DNA of 46,975 bases from a gamma proteobacterium symbiont of Ctena orbiculata (GTDB lineage Bacteria; Pseudomonadota; Gammaproteobacteria; Chromatiales; Chromatiaceae): the NCBI GenBank assembly GCA_003094535.1, contig NATV01000097.1, positions 1 to 46,975 on the forward strand. The letters run 5' to 3'. The notes beneath the pieces were generated by a model, which saw nothing but the letters and a program-made list of their open reading frames with translations, ran no database searches and was not told the origin of the DNA. The first letter of the stretch is position 1, and every line of letters starts with the position of its first letter. The translations under genes were made by a program, and so were the position numbers. Below, piece after piece: positions 16,599-26,816 of the stretch.

Positions 16599-17066
16599 TC
16601 AGTTCTTATATTTCTTGTGGCATGCCTTGCATGCCTTGCCCGTCTTCTTCAGGGCTTCGCCAATGGCTCCCTTTTCACCATCGGCGGCAGTCCGGCTCAG
16701 GTTGCTGGCCGCTTCTCCCAAAGCCTTGTACTTGGCTTCGAAATCGTCGAACTCCATCCAGATCTCCGGCAGCGCATCGCTCTCTTCCGACTCCGAATCC
16801 TCGGGAAATCCCGGCAACAGGCTGAGCGCGGATGCGGCAGCCAAATCATTTGCATGCGCGGCAAAGGTCTTTTGATCGTAGGGGACCTTCCCCTTCATCA
16901 TGTTTGACATCGCCTTCATATTCCAGTTGTAGACATTCATCAGGCCCTGACGGTAGTCGACGGCTTTTTCGACCTCATCGGCCCCAGCTGTCGAGACAGA
17001 CATCAGCAGCGATAGGATGAACATCGCCGCAACAGGTTGTTTTGTGAGTTTTGTGATGCGCTTCAT
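16599..17066 (-). CDS. cytochrome c' family protein, periplasmic
   Basis: A 155-residue exported protein with a signal peptide (cleavage expected around STAGA, residues 25-29) and a four-helix cytochrome c' body. The single heme site CKACH lies near the C terminus (Cys146, Cys149, His150), the hallmark of cytochrome c'. The first helix contains YRQGLMNVYNWN and the second VPYDQKTFAAHANDLA, as in the family. These five-coordinate hemes bind NO and CO and help in NO tolerance or detoxification. No sixth heme ligand can be assigned from sequence. Confidence 0.92.
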   Translation of the reverse strand: MKRITKLTKQPVAAMFILSLLMSVSTAGADEVEKAVDYRQGLMNVYNWNMKAMSNMMKGKVPYDQKTFAAHANDLAAASALSLLPGFPEDSESEESDALPEIWMEFDDFEAKYKALGEAASNLSRTAADGEKGAIGEALKKTGKACKACHKKYKN

Positions 17067-17200
17067 CGAAACCCCCCTTGGATTCGACCGGGTGAATTAT
17101 TGATATTTTCTATAGTTGCAAACTAAAGACCAATACTTATTTAGGCTACAATAGTCGCTCTGATCCATCGCTCACCATCCGCTTCCTGATCAAGATCATC

Positions 17201-20200
17201 ATGCAGCCAGCACCACGAATTCGTGAGATCCCATACAACTATACGTCCTTCTCAGACAGGGAGATTGTAATCCGGTTCCTTGGCAAGCCGATGTGGGCAC
17301 TGATCGAGGAGCTGAGGGGGACCCGCCGGACCGGTCGCTCGGCAAGGATGCTCTTCGAGGTGTTGGGGGACATGTGGGTCATCAGCCGCAATCCCTACCT
17401 ACAGGACGACCTGCTTGAGAACCAGTCGCGCCGGGAGGCTCTTATCGGGGCATTGAAGCATCGCCTCGACCAGTTTGAAAAGCGTGCCAACAACAACCGG
17501 AAGGCGATAACCCTGCTGGATGCGGCACGGGATGCGGTTGCCGGCTTCGAGCGCCGGTTTGACGAACTGAACGTCCTGCGGCGCCGTACCAGAAACAACC
17601 TCATCAACCTGACCCGTACCGATAATGTGGATTTCAGCGGTATTGCCAGGGTATCCCATGCCACGGATGCCACCGACTGGCGGGTAGAGATCCCCTTCGT
17701 GGTGATCACCCCGGACGCGGAACGGGAGATTGCACCGATCGTCAAGGCCTGTATCGACACGGGACTGACCCTGATACCCCGCGGCGGGGGCACCGGATAT
17801 ACCGGAAGCGCGGTACCCCTCGATCCTCACAGCGCCGTGATCAACACCGAGAAACTCGACTTTATCGACGAGATCGACTATCGCAAGCTCCCCGGTGTGG
17901 AGCAAAAGGTACCGACCATCCGCGTTGGTGCGGGGGTCGTCACCCGCCGCGTCTCCGAGCGGGCCGAGGCCGGCGGGCTCGCCTTCGCGGTCGATCCGAC
18001 CTCCCAGGACGCCTCCACCATCGGCGGCAACATCGCCATGAACGCCGGCGGCAAGAAGGCGGTGCTCTGGGGCACGACCCTGGACAATCTCGCCAGCTGG
18101 CGCATGGTGATGCCCAATGGGGAGTGGCTCGAGATCGAGCGTCTCAATCACAACCTGGGGAAGATCCACGATCAGGCGGAAGTGAGTTTCAGGCTATCGC
18201 GCTATGCCAGCGGCAGCGAGCGGCCGCTTGCCGAGCCAAAGGTCATCTCCATGCCCGGTAGCAGCTTCCGCAAGGCGGGACTCGGCAAGGATGTCACCGA
18301 CAAATTCCTCGCCGGCCTTCCCGGCGTGCAAAAGGAGGGGTGCGACGGGCTGATTACCTCGGCCCGCTTTATTCTGCATCGCATGCCGGCGCAGGTGCGC
18401 ACCCTCTGTCTGGAGTTTTTCGGCAGCGACATCGGCAAGGCGGTGCCCGCCATCGTAGAGCTGAAGGAGTATCTCGACAGCCATGATGAGGTGCTGCTGG
18501 CCGGACTCGAGCATCTGGATGAGCGCTATCTCAAGGCGGTCAAGTACTCCACCAAGGCGCCGCGCCACGAGCGTCCGAAGATGGTCCTGCTCGCCGATAT
18601 CGCCAGCGATGACAGTGATAGCGTCGAACGCGCGGCCACGGAGGTGGTGCGCATGACCGAGGCCAGGGAAGGGGAGGCGTTCATCGCCAGCAGCCCCGAG
18701 GCCCGCCGCAACTTCTGGCTCGACCGCGCCCGCACGGCGGCGATTTCAACCCACACCAACGCCTTCAAGATAAACGAGGATGTGGTCATTCCCCTGCACC
18801 GGCTGGCCGACTACAGCCGCGGCATCGAACGCATCAACATCGAGGAGTCGATCAGGAACAAGATCCGCATCGCCGACGAGGTGCTTGCCTATCTCGCCGC
18901 AGACCGCACCCTGCAGATTGCGGATGACGACGTCGAGGCGAGTGACGAAAACCGCTCAATACTCCAGGCCAAGCTCGATCTGGCGCGGGATGCGGTGGCG
19001 CAGACCCGGGCACGCTGGCACCAGCTGCTCTCTCAGCTCGATGCAGCCGCCGAAGCTCACCGTCGACTCCTCGATGCGCCGGTACAGAGCGCCATCCAGC
19101 CCGGCGACCGTCTCCTCGACCTGCTGCTCAGGCGTGACCTGACGGTCTCCTATCGGCGAGAGATCGCCACCCGTCTCGATGAGATCTTTCCCGGCCAGGA
19201 GGTGCGTCAGATCCGCCATGCCATGCGGGAGATCCATGCGCGCCTGCGCGACGATCGCCTTTTTGTCGCCCTGCATATGCATGCCGGCGACGGTAATGTA
19301 CACACCAATATACCGGTCCACTCCGACAACTACGCCATGCTGCAGCAGGCGGACCGGATCGTGGATCGCATCATGGCCCTGACCACCTCCCTCGGCGGCG
19401 CGATTTCCGGCGAGCACGGGATCGGCCTCACCAAGTTGCAATATCTGGGAGCGGACAAGCTCAGCGCCTTTGCCAGCTACAAGCAGCAGGTGGACCCCAA
19501 GGGTTGGTTCAATCGCGGCAAGCTGATCAGCGGCGCCGACCTGGAGATGGCCTATACCCCCTCACTGCGACTGCTGGAGCAGGAGGCGATTATTCTCGAA
19601 GAGAGCGAACTGGGAACCCTCAATGACGAGATCAAGCACTGTCTGCGCTGCGGCAAGTGCAAGCCGGTCTGCATGACCCATGTACCCCGGGCCAACCTGC
19701 TCTATTCACCACGCAACAAGATCCTCGCCACCGGTCTGATCATCGAGGCCTTTCTCTACGAGGAGCAGACCCGTCGCGGCATCTCCAGGGAGCATTTCGC
19801 GGAGATGAACGATGTCGCCGATCACTGCACCGTGTGCCACAAATGCGAAAACCCCTGCCCGGTGAATATCGACTTTGGCGATGTCACCACACTGATGCGG
19901 AAGATCCTCGTCGACCGCGGTAAAAAACGGCGCAGCGTCGGTACCGCCGCCGCCATGGCATTTCTCAATCTCAACCACCCCCGGGCGATCCGCTGGATGC
20001 GCAAGGGATTGGCCCAGTGGGGCTTCAGGGGGCTCAATCTCGGTTATGCGCTCGCCGGCAGGGTGGGGCTGCGCAATCCTGTCGACCGCCCGCCGAAGGC
20101 CACCACCGGGACACCGAAACCGCGGACGATGCTGGTCGAGATGGTGCAAAAGCCGATCCGCGTCGAGGCGCCAAAACAGTCCTTGCGGGATCTATTGAAA

Positions 20201-21052
20201 CTCGATGGTACGGACTCTGTGCCGATTCTGCGCAATCCGCAAAAGGTCAACGAGGAGAGCGATGCGATCTTCTATTTTCCCGGATGCGGCTCGGAGCGGT
20301 TGTTCAGCGAAATCGGCCTCGCTACCCTGGCGATGCTCTGCGAACTGGGCGCGGAGACGGTGCTTCCGCCCGGCTATCTCTGCTGCGGCTATCCGCAGAG
20401 CGCCGCCGGCCTCCACGACCGCGGTCGCCAGATCACCACCGAGAACCGGGTACTGTTCCACCGCATCGCCAACACCCTCAACTACATGGACATCAAGACC
20501 GTCCTGGTCTCCTGCGGCACCTGCATGGATCAGCTGCTGCAGTATCAGTTCGAAAAGATCTTTCCCGGTTGCCGCCTGCTCGACATCCATGAATACATGC
20601 TGGAGCGGGACGTGTCACTTCCCGGATCCCAACAGACCGAATATCTCTACCACGATCCCTGCCACACACCGATCAAACACTACAACCCGCAGCAGGTCGC
20701 CAGCAGGCTGATGGGAAAGCCGGTTGTACCGAGCGACCGCTGCTGCGGTGAAGCGGGCACCCTGGGAACCAGCCGCCCCGACATTGCCAACCAGTTGCGC
20801 TTTCGCAAATTGGAGGAGCTGAACAAAGGCATAGACAGCCTGCTGCAAAAGGATCCGCGGGGAAAACCGCAGCTGAAGCTTTTGACAAGCTGCCCCGCCT
20901 GTCTGCAGGGGCTGAGCCGTTATACGGACCAGACCGCATTGAAGCCGGAATATCTCGTGCTTGAGACCATCAGACACCTCCATGGCGAACAGTGGCAGCA
21001 GCGGTTTATCGACCAACTGCAGAAGGATGGAATCGAAATGGTGCTGGTCTAA
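17201..21052 (+). CDS. large fused FAD-linked / Fe-S oxidoreductase (D-lactate or glycolate dehydrogenase type)
   Basis: A 1283-residue fusion. Residues 1-140 form a DUF3683-type N-terminal domain. A PCMH FAD-binding domain follows ([28 protein letters not shown] near 193-207, [17 protein letters not shown]), then the FAD-linked oxidase C-terminal domain ([29 protein letters not shown]). Two 4Fe-4S sites come next ([11 protein letters not shown] near 813 and [12 protein letters not shown] near 876). Two CCG domains end the protein ([10 protein letters not shown] near 1060 and CCGEAGTLG near 1180). It therefore joins a GlcD-like and a GlcF-like half in one chain. Such proteins oxidise D-2-hydroxyacids such as D-lactate and pass electrons to quinone or another carrier; the substrate here is inferred. 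There is no signal peptide, so it is cytoplasmic or membrane-associated. Confidence 0.92.
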   Translation: MQPAPRIREIPYNYTSFSDREIVIRFLGKPMWALIEELRGTRRTGRSARMLFEVLGDMWVISRNPYLQDDLLENQSRREALIGALKHRLDQFEKRANNNRKAITLLDAARDAVAGFERRFDELNVLRRRTRNNLINLTRTDNVDFSGIARVSHATDATDWRVEIPFVVITPDAEREIAPIVKACIDTGLTLIPRGGGTGYTGSAVPLDPHSAVINTEKLDFIDEIDYRKLPGVEQKVPTIRVGAGVVTRRVSERAEAGGLAFAVDPTSQDASTIGGNIAMNAGGKKAVLWGTTLDNLASWRMVMPNGEWLEIERLNHNLGKIHDQAEVSFRLSRYASGSERPLAEPKVISMPGSSFRKAGLGKDVTDKFLAGLPGVQKEGCDGLITSARFILHRMPAQVRTLCLEFFGSDIGKAVPAIVELKEYLDSHDEVLLAGLEHLDERYLKAVKYSTKAPRHERPKMVLLADIASDDSDSVERAATEVVRMTEAREGEAFIASSPEARRNFWLDRARTAAISTHTNAFKINEDVVIPLHRLADYSRGIERINIEESIRNKIRIADEVLAYLAADRTLQIADDDVEASDENRSILQAKLDLARDAVAQTRARWHQLLSQLDAAAEAHRRLLDAPVQSAIQPGDRLLDLLLRRDLTVSYRREIATRLDEIFPGQEVRQIRHAMREIHARLRDDRLFVALHMHAGDGNVHTNIPVHSDNYAMLQQADRIVDRIMALTTSLGGAISGEHGIGLTKLQYLGADKLSAFASYKQQVDPKGWFNRGKLISGADLEMAYTPSLRLLEQEAIILEESELGTLNDEIKHCLRCGKCKPVCMTHVPRANLLYSPRNKILATGLIIEAFLYEEQTRRGISREHFAEMNDVADHCTVCHKCENPCPVNIDFGDVTTLMRKILVDRGKKRRSVGTAAAMAFLNLNHPRAIRWMRKGLAQWGFRGLNLGYALAGRVGLRNPVDRPPKATTGTPKPRTMLVEMVQKPIRVEAPKQSLRDLLKLDGTDSVPILRNPQKVNEESDAIFYFPGCGSERLFSEIGLATLAMLCELGAETVLPPGYLCCGYPQSAAGLHDRGRQITTENRVLFHRIANTLNYMDIKTVLVSCGTCMDQLLQYQFEKIFPGCRLLDIHEYMLERDVSLPGSQQTEYLYHDPCHTPIKHYNPQQVASRLMGKPVVPSDRCCGEAGTLGTSRPDIANQLRFRKLEELNKGIDSLLQKDPRGKPQLKLLTSCPACLQGLSRYTDQTALKPEYLVLETIRHLHGEQWQQRFIDQLQKDGIEMVLV

Positions 21053-21345
21053 CTCGGTTTGGTATCGATTGGGCGCTTTGCAATGCAAGGGTTCAGCCAG
21101 TCATTAAAACCTCAATAATTTTCCTCATGCAACGGTACGGCTTGCCGCACCGGGTAAGAAAAGTGCCACAACAGGGGTCTTATCTCTGCCATTCGCCGCT
21201 TCTACTTCTTCTAGAATTGCTTTCCTTCAAGATAACCTAACTTCAATCCAGCATTTTCAAAAGGTTCGTTGCGCTCCAACAGCTGCAATTGTTCTGCTAC
21301 TTTTTATACAGATCCACCAAAAAGATAGAACAACCAGATTACAAA
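21053..21345. other. 293 bp intergenic region before ppc
   Basis: Between the oxidoreductase stop and the ppc start. It holds an imperfect hairpin at 21133-21152 (9 bp arms, one mismatch, TT loop) 80 bp after the stop codon, without a following T-run. TTCTAGAA near 21209 is a short palindrome. No small gene and no convincing promoter pair for ppc was recognised. Confidence 0.4.
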
Positions 21346-24165
21346 ATGACCGATACCTTTACCAAAGCCTGCATCAAACATGACAAAGCACTGCGTCAGC
21401 GCGTACATCTGTTCGGGGTCCTGCTCGGCGAAGTGCTGCGGGAGCAGGTGGGCAAGGAGACCTACACCGTCGTTGAACGACTGCGAAAAGGCTATCTCAA
21501 GCTCCATGAAAAAGAGGATCGTCCACTCTATGACCGCCTCACCCGGCTTATCGAATCCCTGCAGCCGGAGATGCTGAGCGCCGTGGTGCGCGCCTTCAGT
21601 ATCTACTTCATGCTGGTGAATATCGCCGAAGAGGCGTTTCTGCACCGCCAGCGCAGGCGCATCGCGGGCAAGGGGAGCGAACTCTGGGAAGGCTCCTTCG
21701 ACCACACCCTGCGCGGCTTCCGCAATCAGGGCATCGAACCGCAGCAACTGCAGAACATCCTCGATGACGCCGCCTATATACCGGTTTTTACCGCCCACCC
21801 CACGGAGTCGAAACGCCTGGTTATCATGAAGCTGTTGCGGCGCATATTCCTCACCAGCGAGATGCTGGATGCGCCGAAACGCCGCATCGATCAAAGGGCG
21901 ACCACCATCAAGTCGCTGAAGACACAGATTCAGACCCTGTGGAAGACCGAAGAAGTAAGGGCGGTTCGCCCGGAGGTGCGCAACGAAATACGCCTCGGCC
22001 TGCACTATTTTCAAAACAGTCTGTTTGAGGCCGTACCACAGATCTATCGCCGCCTTCAGGATGGCATTAACCGCGTCTATGGCGATCATCAACACTATCA
22101 CGGAATTCAGTTGCCGCCCTTCATCCACTTCGGCTCATGGATCGGCGGCGACCGTGACGGCAACCCGTTTGTCACCCCCGATGTAACCCGTCAGGCGTTG
22201 AAACTTCACCAACAGACCATCCTGGGTGAATATATCCGCCGCATCGACAACCTGATTGCGGAACTGACCTTCTCGGACCGTTTCTGCACCCCCAACTGGT
22301 CATTCAACGAGAGCCTCAAGTCTGATGACGAGCACTACCTAGCGCTGTTTCAAGACAATCCGAGGCGATTCGAGGATGAACCCTATCGGCGCAAACTGTT
22401 CATCATCCGCGAACGTCTCAAGCATACGCTGCAGCGGGTGGAATCGGCTGATGCGCCATCAGCGGATCGCGAGCCTGTTGCCTACAGCAGCGAGAACAGT
22501 TTCCAGCGCGATCTCAAATTGATCTCCCACTCCCTGTTGAGCCATGGCGACGAAGTTGCCGCCGAGGGAGGGCTGCAGGACCTGATTCACCTTGCCGAGA
22601 CCTTTGGTTTCTACCTCTGTCGACTCGATATCCGGCAGGAGTCGACCCTGCATACCCAGGCGGTTGCCGAGATTCTCGCGGCAACGGGCGTCAGTGCCCA
22701 CTACAGGGAACTGGACTCCGCTCAGCGTATCCAGCTGCTCGACAGGGCGATCACCGAGGGAACGGCTCAACCGCTGCACCTGGAGGGACTGACCCGGGAG
22801 ACCCGGGATATCCTCGCTGTGTTCGACCTCATTGCCGAAAGCAAGCGGGATGTCAGCCCCCTGGCAATCGGTCAGTACGTCATCTCGATGACCCACCATG
22901 CCAGCGACGTCATGGAGGTGGCCTTCCTCGGCAGCCTATGCGGCCTTATCGGTCGGCAGAACGGCGCCTGGTTCTGCCAGCTCGAGATATCGCCGCTGTT
23001 TGAAACCATCAACGACCTGAAACAGAGCGAGTCGATCCTGAAGGCGCTTTTTTCAAACAGTTGTTATCGCCAGCTGCTGGCGGCGAACAACAATCGCCAG
23101 GAGGTCATGCTCGGCTACTCCGATTCCGCCAAGGATGGCGGCATCATGGCTTCCACCTGGAATCTCTATCAGACACAGAAGCGGATTATCCGCCTGGCTG
23201 ATGAATTGGAAATCCGCTGCCGGCTGTTTCACGGCCGAGGCGGGACCGTCGGCCGGGGCGGCGGACCGACTCACCAGTCGATTCTGGCGCAACCCAGCAA
23301 CACGGTTAAAGGCGAGATAAAGTTCACCGAGCAGGGCGAGGTCCTGTCCAATAAATACAGCAATACCGAAACCGCGGTCTTCGAACTGACCATGGGCATC
23401 ACCGGGCTCTTCAAGGCCAGTCTCGGCGAGGTGCAAAACATCAAGGATGAAAAGGCGCGATACCACGATGCGCTGAACGAGATCGCCGCCTTGAGTGAGC
23501 AACATTTCCGCCAGTTGACCGAAAACACCCAGGGGTTTCTCGACTATTTCTACGAAGCCACGCCGGTAAACGAAATCGGCATGATGAATATCGGCTCGCG
23601 TCCATCTCATCGCAATAAAGGCAATCGTTCCAAGTCCTCGGTCCGCGCCATCGCCTGGGTTTTCGGCTGGGGCCAGGCACGGCAGAATATCCCCGGCTGG
23701 TATGGCATCGGCCGCGCACTCGAAGCATGGCGAAGGAAAAAACCCGGTCGGCTGAAGACCCTGCAGACGATGTACCGGAAATGGCCCTTTTTCCATGCGC
23801 TCCTGAACAATGCACAGATGGCGCTGATCAAGTCTGACATGACCATTGCCTGGGAGTATGCAAAGCTCTGCCGCGACCATAAAACCCGTGATCAGCTATT
23901 CAATGAGATCAGGCTTGAATACGAGCGGACGACAAAACAGATCCTTGAGATCGCGCGCATAGAGCATCTACTCGATGATTCACCGGTACTGCAAAGATCG
24001 CTGAGTCGCCGCGACTCCTACCTCGATCCCCTCAATCATATCCAGTTGGCGCTTCTCAGACGCTATCGCCACACGGATCTCCGTGAAGGGGAAGCGGAGA
24101 TGTGGCTACGTCCTCTACTGCGTTCGATCAACGCCATCTCCGCGGGGCTGCGCAACACAGGTTAA
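21346..24165 (+). CDS. ppc: phosphoenolpyruvate carboxylase
   Basis: A 939-residue PEP carboxylase, which adds bicarbonate to PEP to give oxaloacetate and refill the TCA cycle. The catalytic histidine is in FTAHPTESKR (about residue 151). Further conserved blocks are GSWIGGDRDGNPFV, LDIRQES, GYSDSAKDGG, the glycine loop FHGRGGTVGRGGGPTH (about 627-642), IGSRPSHR and the C-terminal LRNTG that carries the allosteric effector site. The frame extends upstream to 21289, but family alignment from memory favours the ATG at 21346 (MTDTFTKACIKHDKALR). No strong ribosome binding site precedes either start. Near 940 residues, it is slightly longer than the E. coli enzyme (883). Confidence 0.96.
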   Translation: MTDTFTKACIKHDKALRQRVHLFGVLLGEVLREQVGKETYTVVERLRKGYLKLHEKEDRPLYDRLTRLIESLQPEMLSAVVRAFSIYFMLVNIAEEAFLHRQRRRIAGKGSELWEGSFDHTLRGFRNQGIEPQQLQNILDDAAYIPVFTAHPTESKRLVIMKLLRRIFLTSEMLDAPKRRIDQRATTIKSLKTQIQTLWKTEEVRAVRPEVRNEIRLGLHYFQNSLFEAVPQIYRRLQDGINRVYGDHQHYHGIQLPPFIHFGSWIGGDRDGNPFVTPDVTRQALKLHQQTILGEYIRRIDNLIAELTFSDRFCTPNWSFNESLKSDDEHYLALFQDNPRRFEDEPYRRKLFIIRERLKHTLQRVESADAPSADREPVAYSSENSFQRDLKLISHSLLSHGDEVAAEGGLQDLIHLAETFGFYLCRLDIRQESTLHTQAVAEILAATGVSAHYRELDSAQRIQLLDRAITEGTAQPLHLEGLTRETRDILAVFDLIAESKRDVSPLAIGQYVISMTHHASDVMEVAFLGSLCGLIGRQNGAWFCQLEISPLFETINDLKQSESILKALFSNSCYRQLLAANNNRQEVMLGYSDSAKDGGIMASTWNLYQTQKRIIRLADELEIRCRLFHGRGGTVGRGGGPTHQSILAQPSNTVKGEIKFTEQGEVLSNKYSNTETAVFELTMGITGLFKASLGEVQNIKDEKARYHDALNEIAALSEQHFRQLTENTQGFLDYFYEATPVNEIGMMNIGSRPSHRNKGNRSKSSVRAIAWVFGWGQARQNIPGWYGIGRALEAWRRKKPGRLKTLQTMYRKWPFFHALLNNAQMALIKSDMTIAWEYAKLCRDHKTRDQLFNEIRLEYERTTKQILEIARIEHLLDDSPVLQRSLSRRDSYLDPLNHIQLALLRRYRHTDLREGEAEMWLRPLLRSINAISAGLRNTG

Positions 24166-24406
24166 CCCTGGTGGCGGGAATATAACGCCTATTCGGCGCG
24201 ATCGGGCGCCCGCGGCCCCGCCGTACAAACAGCCGTTTGTGATGCCGCTTGCATATTTGTGAACCAGCTCATTGGTGAGAACCAATAGCTGCTGTAGTTT
24301 TTCGAGTGGGTGCCGACAAACCGAAACACGAATTCAATTGAGTGTTGGACGCCGCCACAGGCGGGCCCGGTTTGAACATGTACCACCACGGTTTTGCGAG
24401 CAGGGG
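24166..24406. other. 241 bp intergenic region before the CAP lipoprotein
   Basis: No gene was recognised. The frame of the next gene remains open back to 24272, but the extra residues have no protein-like character and would bury the signal peptide. No clear promoter or terminator was seen. Confidence 0.4.
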
Positions 24407-25684
24407 ATGTTGTTGAACAAGAATAAGGCATTGATGGGGACGCTGCTTCTACTGGCTGTTCTGCTGAATGCATGCGGCGGCGGTTCGAGCAGCGACACTT
24501 CGAGTACCAACAGTGATCAGGCGACCAACCAGGAGCAGTCTGAGGAGCAGACACCGGACTCCGGTGACGAGACGCCGCCGGCAGATACAACACCTCCGCA
24601 ACAGACGCCTGTCAACCAGCAGCCCACCGCGCGCATCAGCGCCGCGCAAACGGCAAGCGCGGGCGAGACGGTGACCCTGGACGGTTCAGGCTCTAGCGAT
24701 CCGGATGGCGACTCCCTCAGTTATCTATGGACCCAGACCCATGGGACACCGATCAACCTGGGAGACCTTGCCAACCCAACCCTCAGTTTCATCGCTCCCG
24801 ACGTCGACCAATCCACCAATTTCGGTTTTCAGCTGAGGGTGGACGACGGTGAACTCTCTCATGTCGTGGCGATCACCATCGCCGTGTCGCCCATGGTGGA
24901 CACCACCCCGCCCGCCATCGTCTCCAGAACACCCCAGCCAGACGCGAGCGATGTCGCAACTACAACCAGTATCACCATCAGCTTCGACGAACCGCTGCTT
25001 GAATCCCTGATCGACAATCAGAGTCTGCTGCTCAGCATCAACTCTACCCCTGTTTCGGGTAGCGTCAGCTACGACGCCCAAAGCAACACCATCACCCTGA
25101 CCCCCGACACCGCGCTTACCGCGGCCACCACGTACAGCGTCGCCCTCGCCGACGACCTGGAGGACCTGGCAGGCAATCGGGTGGCAGGCGTCAGCTGGAG
25201 CTTCACCACCGGCTCGGCGTACAACCTGGGCTCAACCTCCCAAGGCACCATCGACCTCTGCATGAACACTAATGACAAGGTAATGCTGACCCTGGTCAAC
25301 AATGCCAGGGCCGTGACGCGGACCTGCGGTACAACCAACTATCCAGCAACCACCCCGCTGGCCTGGCACTGCAACCTTGAACAGGCCGCGCAGGGGCACT
25401 CCACATCGATGGCCGATAACGACTATTTCAACCATACCGGAATCGACGGCTCCACCCCGGGGGAAAGAATCTCCGCAGCCGGCTATGTCTGGCGCACCTA
25501 TGGGGAGAACATTGCAGCCGGATATAGCAGTGCAGAGAGCGCTATGAATGGCTGGCTGGGCAGCGCGGGCCACTGCTCCAATATCATGAATTCCAGTTTC
25601 ACCGAGATGGGCCAGGCGGAAGCGCGAAACGCGGCATCTACCTACGGCGTCTACTGGACACAGAACTTCGGCGACCGCTTTTAA
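24407..25684 (+). CDS. CAP/SCP-domain lipoprotein with PKD-like and Ig-like domains
   Basis: A 425-residue surface or periplasmic lipoprotein. The lipobox LLNAC puts the acylated cysteine at residue 23, followed by GGGSSS and a long Ser/Thr/Gln/Glu-rich linker (about 26-68). Then come a PKD/REJ-type domain (about 72-160: LDGSGSSDPDGDSLSYLW), a Big_5-type Ig-like domain (about 165-268: TPPAIVSRTPQ, ending WSFTTG) and a CAP/SCP domain (about 285-425). The CAP domain keeps its motif histidines and glutamate in EQAAQGHSTSMA, TYGENIAAGY and GWLGSAGHCSNIMN. Bacterial CAP proteins are secreted with varied, mostly unproven roles. The start (ATG 24407 after GCAGGGG) was chosen because it begins a perfect lipoprotein signal. 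Confidence 0.9.
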   Translation: MLLNKNKALMGTLLLLAVLLNACGGGSSSDTSSTNSDQATNQEQSEEQTPDSGDETPPADTTPPQQTPVNQQPTARISAAQTASAGETVTLDGSGSSDPDGDSLSYLWTQTHGTPINLGDLANPTLSFIAPDVDQSTNFGFQLRVDDGELSHVVAITIAVSPMVDTTPPAIVSRTPQPDASDVATTTSITISFDEPLLESLIDNQSLLLSINSTPVSGSVSYDAQSNTITLTPDTALTAATTYSVALADDLEDLAGNRVAGVSWSFTTGSAYNLGSTSQGTIDLCMNTNDKVMLTLVNNARAVTRTCGTTNYPATTPLAWHCNLEQAAQGHSTSMADNDYFNHTGIDGSTPGERISAAGYVWRTYGENIAAGYSSAESAMNGWLGSAGHCSNIMNSSFTEMGQAEARNAASTYGVYWTQNFGDRF

Positions 25685-25701
25685 AAAGCCGACATAAGCC
25701 C

Positions 25702-26379
25702 TTACCCGGTCTGCAGAGAGTCAAGCCCTGTTCGTAACCGGTGCAGACGCGCAGCCCCCAGCTCGCTGAGCTTGCTGCCGCTATCACCATGTGCAAGCTT
25801 TTCCCCTTGGTGAAGAAGCGCCTCCAGCTGGGCTGCGTCAAACAGCGTGAGGGCGGCCTCGAAATCGCTCTCGCCGGCGCAGAGCAGGACGGGCAGCAGT
25901 TCATCCTTGGCAATCAGTGACTCCGGGTCCAGGAGATCGGCCACCAGTGGATTTTCAAGCAATTCATAATGAGCCTGACGGGCTGCCTCCTCCTGCTGCA
26001 GCTCCTGGTGCGCCAGGGTATCGTTTCCAGCGCCTTTCCACACGGAGCGCATGATCACATCCACCAATTTTCTGATCGCCTCCTTGTTGGGCGTCTGATC
26101 ATCGGCGAGGCGACAGGCGGTCTCATAGGCCTTGTCCAGGCGCTCTTTCAGATCCAATATGACATCGCTCTGCTCATGGGGACCCAGGGAGACTGCCTCA
26201 CCGACCAGGCGGCGCAGCTCCCCAATGTAGGCCACCAGCTCCTCATGATCGAGACGCTGGGCCTCCGTCAACTGCGCTTGGGTCAACTCGCGGACCGTCT
26301 CCGGAAAAAGTGGATTTTCAAACCTGCGCAGCAGATGGCGCTCATGCCTTCCTGGGCGTTCACTAAACAACAGTCTCAT
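25702..26379 (-). CDS. conserved helical protein, function unknown
   Basis: A 225-residue soluble protein, almost entirely alpha-helical and rich in Leu, Glu and Ala, without signal peptide, membrane helix or cysteine motif. The N terminus (MRLLFSERPGRHERHLLRRF) is basic and the rest acidic. Repeated helical segments such as EELVAYIGELRRLVGEAVSL and DVILDLKERLDKAYETACRL suggest a helical bundle or scaffold. I do not recognise the family. It is convergent with the CAP gene (17 bp) and its 5' side faces the small-peptide promoter region. Confidence 0.75.
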   Translation of the reverse strand: MRLLFSERPGRHERHLLRRFENPLFPETVRELTQAQLTEAQRLDHEELVAYIGELRRLVGEAVSLGPHEQSDVILDLKERLDKAYETACRLADDQTPNKEAIRKLVDVIMRSVWKGAGNDTLAHQELQQEEAARQAHYELLENPLVADLLDPESLIAKDELLPVLLCAGESDFEAALTLFDAAQLEALLHQGEKLAHGDSGSKLSELGAARLHRLRTGLDSLQTG

Positions 26380-26664
26380 GCTTCTGCCTGACTAAGAAGG
26401 GATCGAAGTCCATTTGTACCACGAAACGGCAGATGATGGGCAGCTCTCCGAAACCCTGGGCGGTTCAACCCTAAATGGGCAACAAAACTGAAAAAATAAT
26501 CCCAATTGAATCGACGGGGGCCAAAATAAGAGCTGATTTATTGATGCACATCAGTTGTTTCGGCAAAAAGAGCATTTACCCTACATCCCGCAGTGTTTTT
26601 GGCGCGGCCTGAAATCCGGGTCGCACGAACTTTTATGGTCATGTCAATGAAGGAGGACAACACC
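26380..26664 (+). promoter_or_regulatory. upstream region of the first small peptide gene with an FNR-type box
   Basis: TTGATGCACATCAG at 26541-26554 matches the FNR consensus TTGAT-N4-ATCAA at nine of ten positions. A -10 candidate TACCCT lies at 26577-26582, predicting a start near 26589. The box centre (26547.5) is then at about -41.5, the classic position for FNR-activated (class II) promoters. The leader to the ATG at 26665 would be 76 nt. On the opposite strand the same spacing offers no -10, so the box most likely serves the plus strand. A related Crp/Fnr regulator (Dnr, Anr) could also bind. Confidence 0.65.
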
Positions 26665-26745
26665 ATGTTAGGTAGTGAAAAAGCACTCGTAGGAGCCATC
26701 GCCGTACTGATACTGGGCATAGTTGCCGCAGTTCTGCTTGGCTAG
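26665..26745 (+). CDS. 26-residue single-helix membrane peptide, copy 1
   Basis: An ATG with AAGGAGG eight bases upstream starts a 26-codon frame ending in TAG. The product begins MLGSEKALVGA and ends VAAVLLG: a short polar cap followed by one hydrophobic helix (about residues 7-26) with small residues at 3, 7, 10, 11, 13, 18 and 26 that could pack against another helix. A close relative is encoded at 27603. The two share 15 of 26 residues; 10 of the 14 shared residues after the initiator use different synonymous codons, so selection acts on the peptide. In-frame ATGs at 26641 and 26647 exist, but the ribosome binding site fits 26665. An FNR-type box lies upstream and a perfect hairpin downstream. 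Function unknown; I recognise no family. Confidence 0.75.
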   Translation: MLGSEKALVGAIAVLILGIVAAVLLG

Positions 26746-26751
26746 ATGGAA

Positions 26752-26783
26752 AGGGGGCGGTGGCTTCGGGGCCACCGCCCTCT
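26752..26783 (+). terminator. hairpin between small peptide 1 and hemerythrin (convergent ends)
   Basis: GGGCGGTGGC (26755-26764) pairs perfectly with GCCACCGCCC (26771-26780) around a six-base loop; A, G and a G-T wobble extend the stem to 13 pairs. It begins seven bases after the peptide stop and lies between two convergent genes, so it may serve both. There is no T-run on either side, so it may act as an RNA 3' end stabiliser rather than a strict intrinsic terminator. Confidence 0.5.
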
Positions 26784-26816
26784 GAGAACAGAAGAACCTG
26801 GCAACCTCAACAGCGG

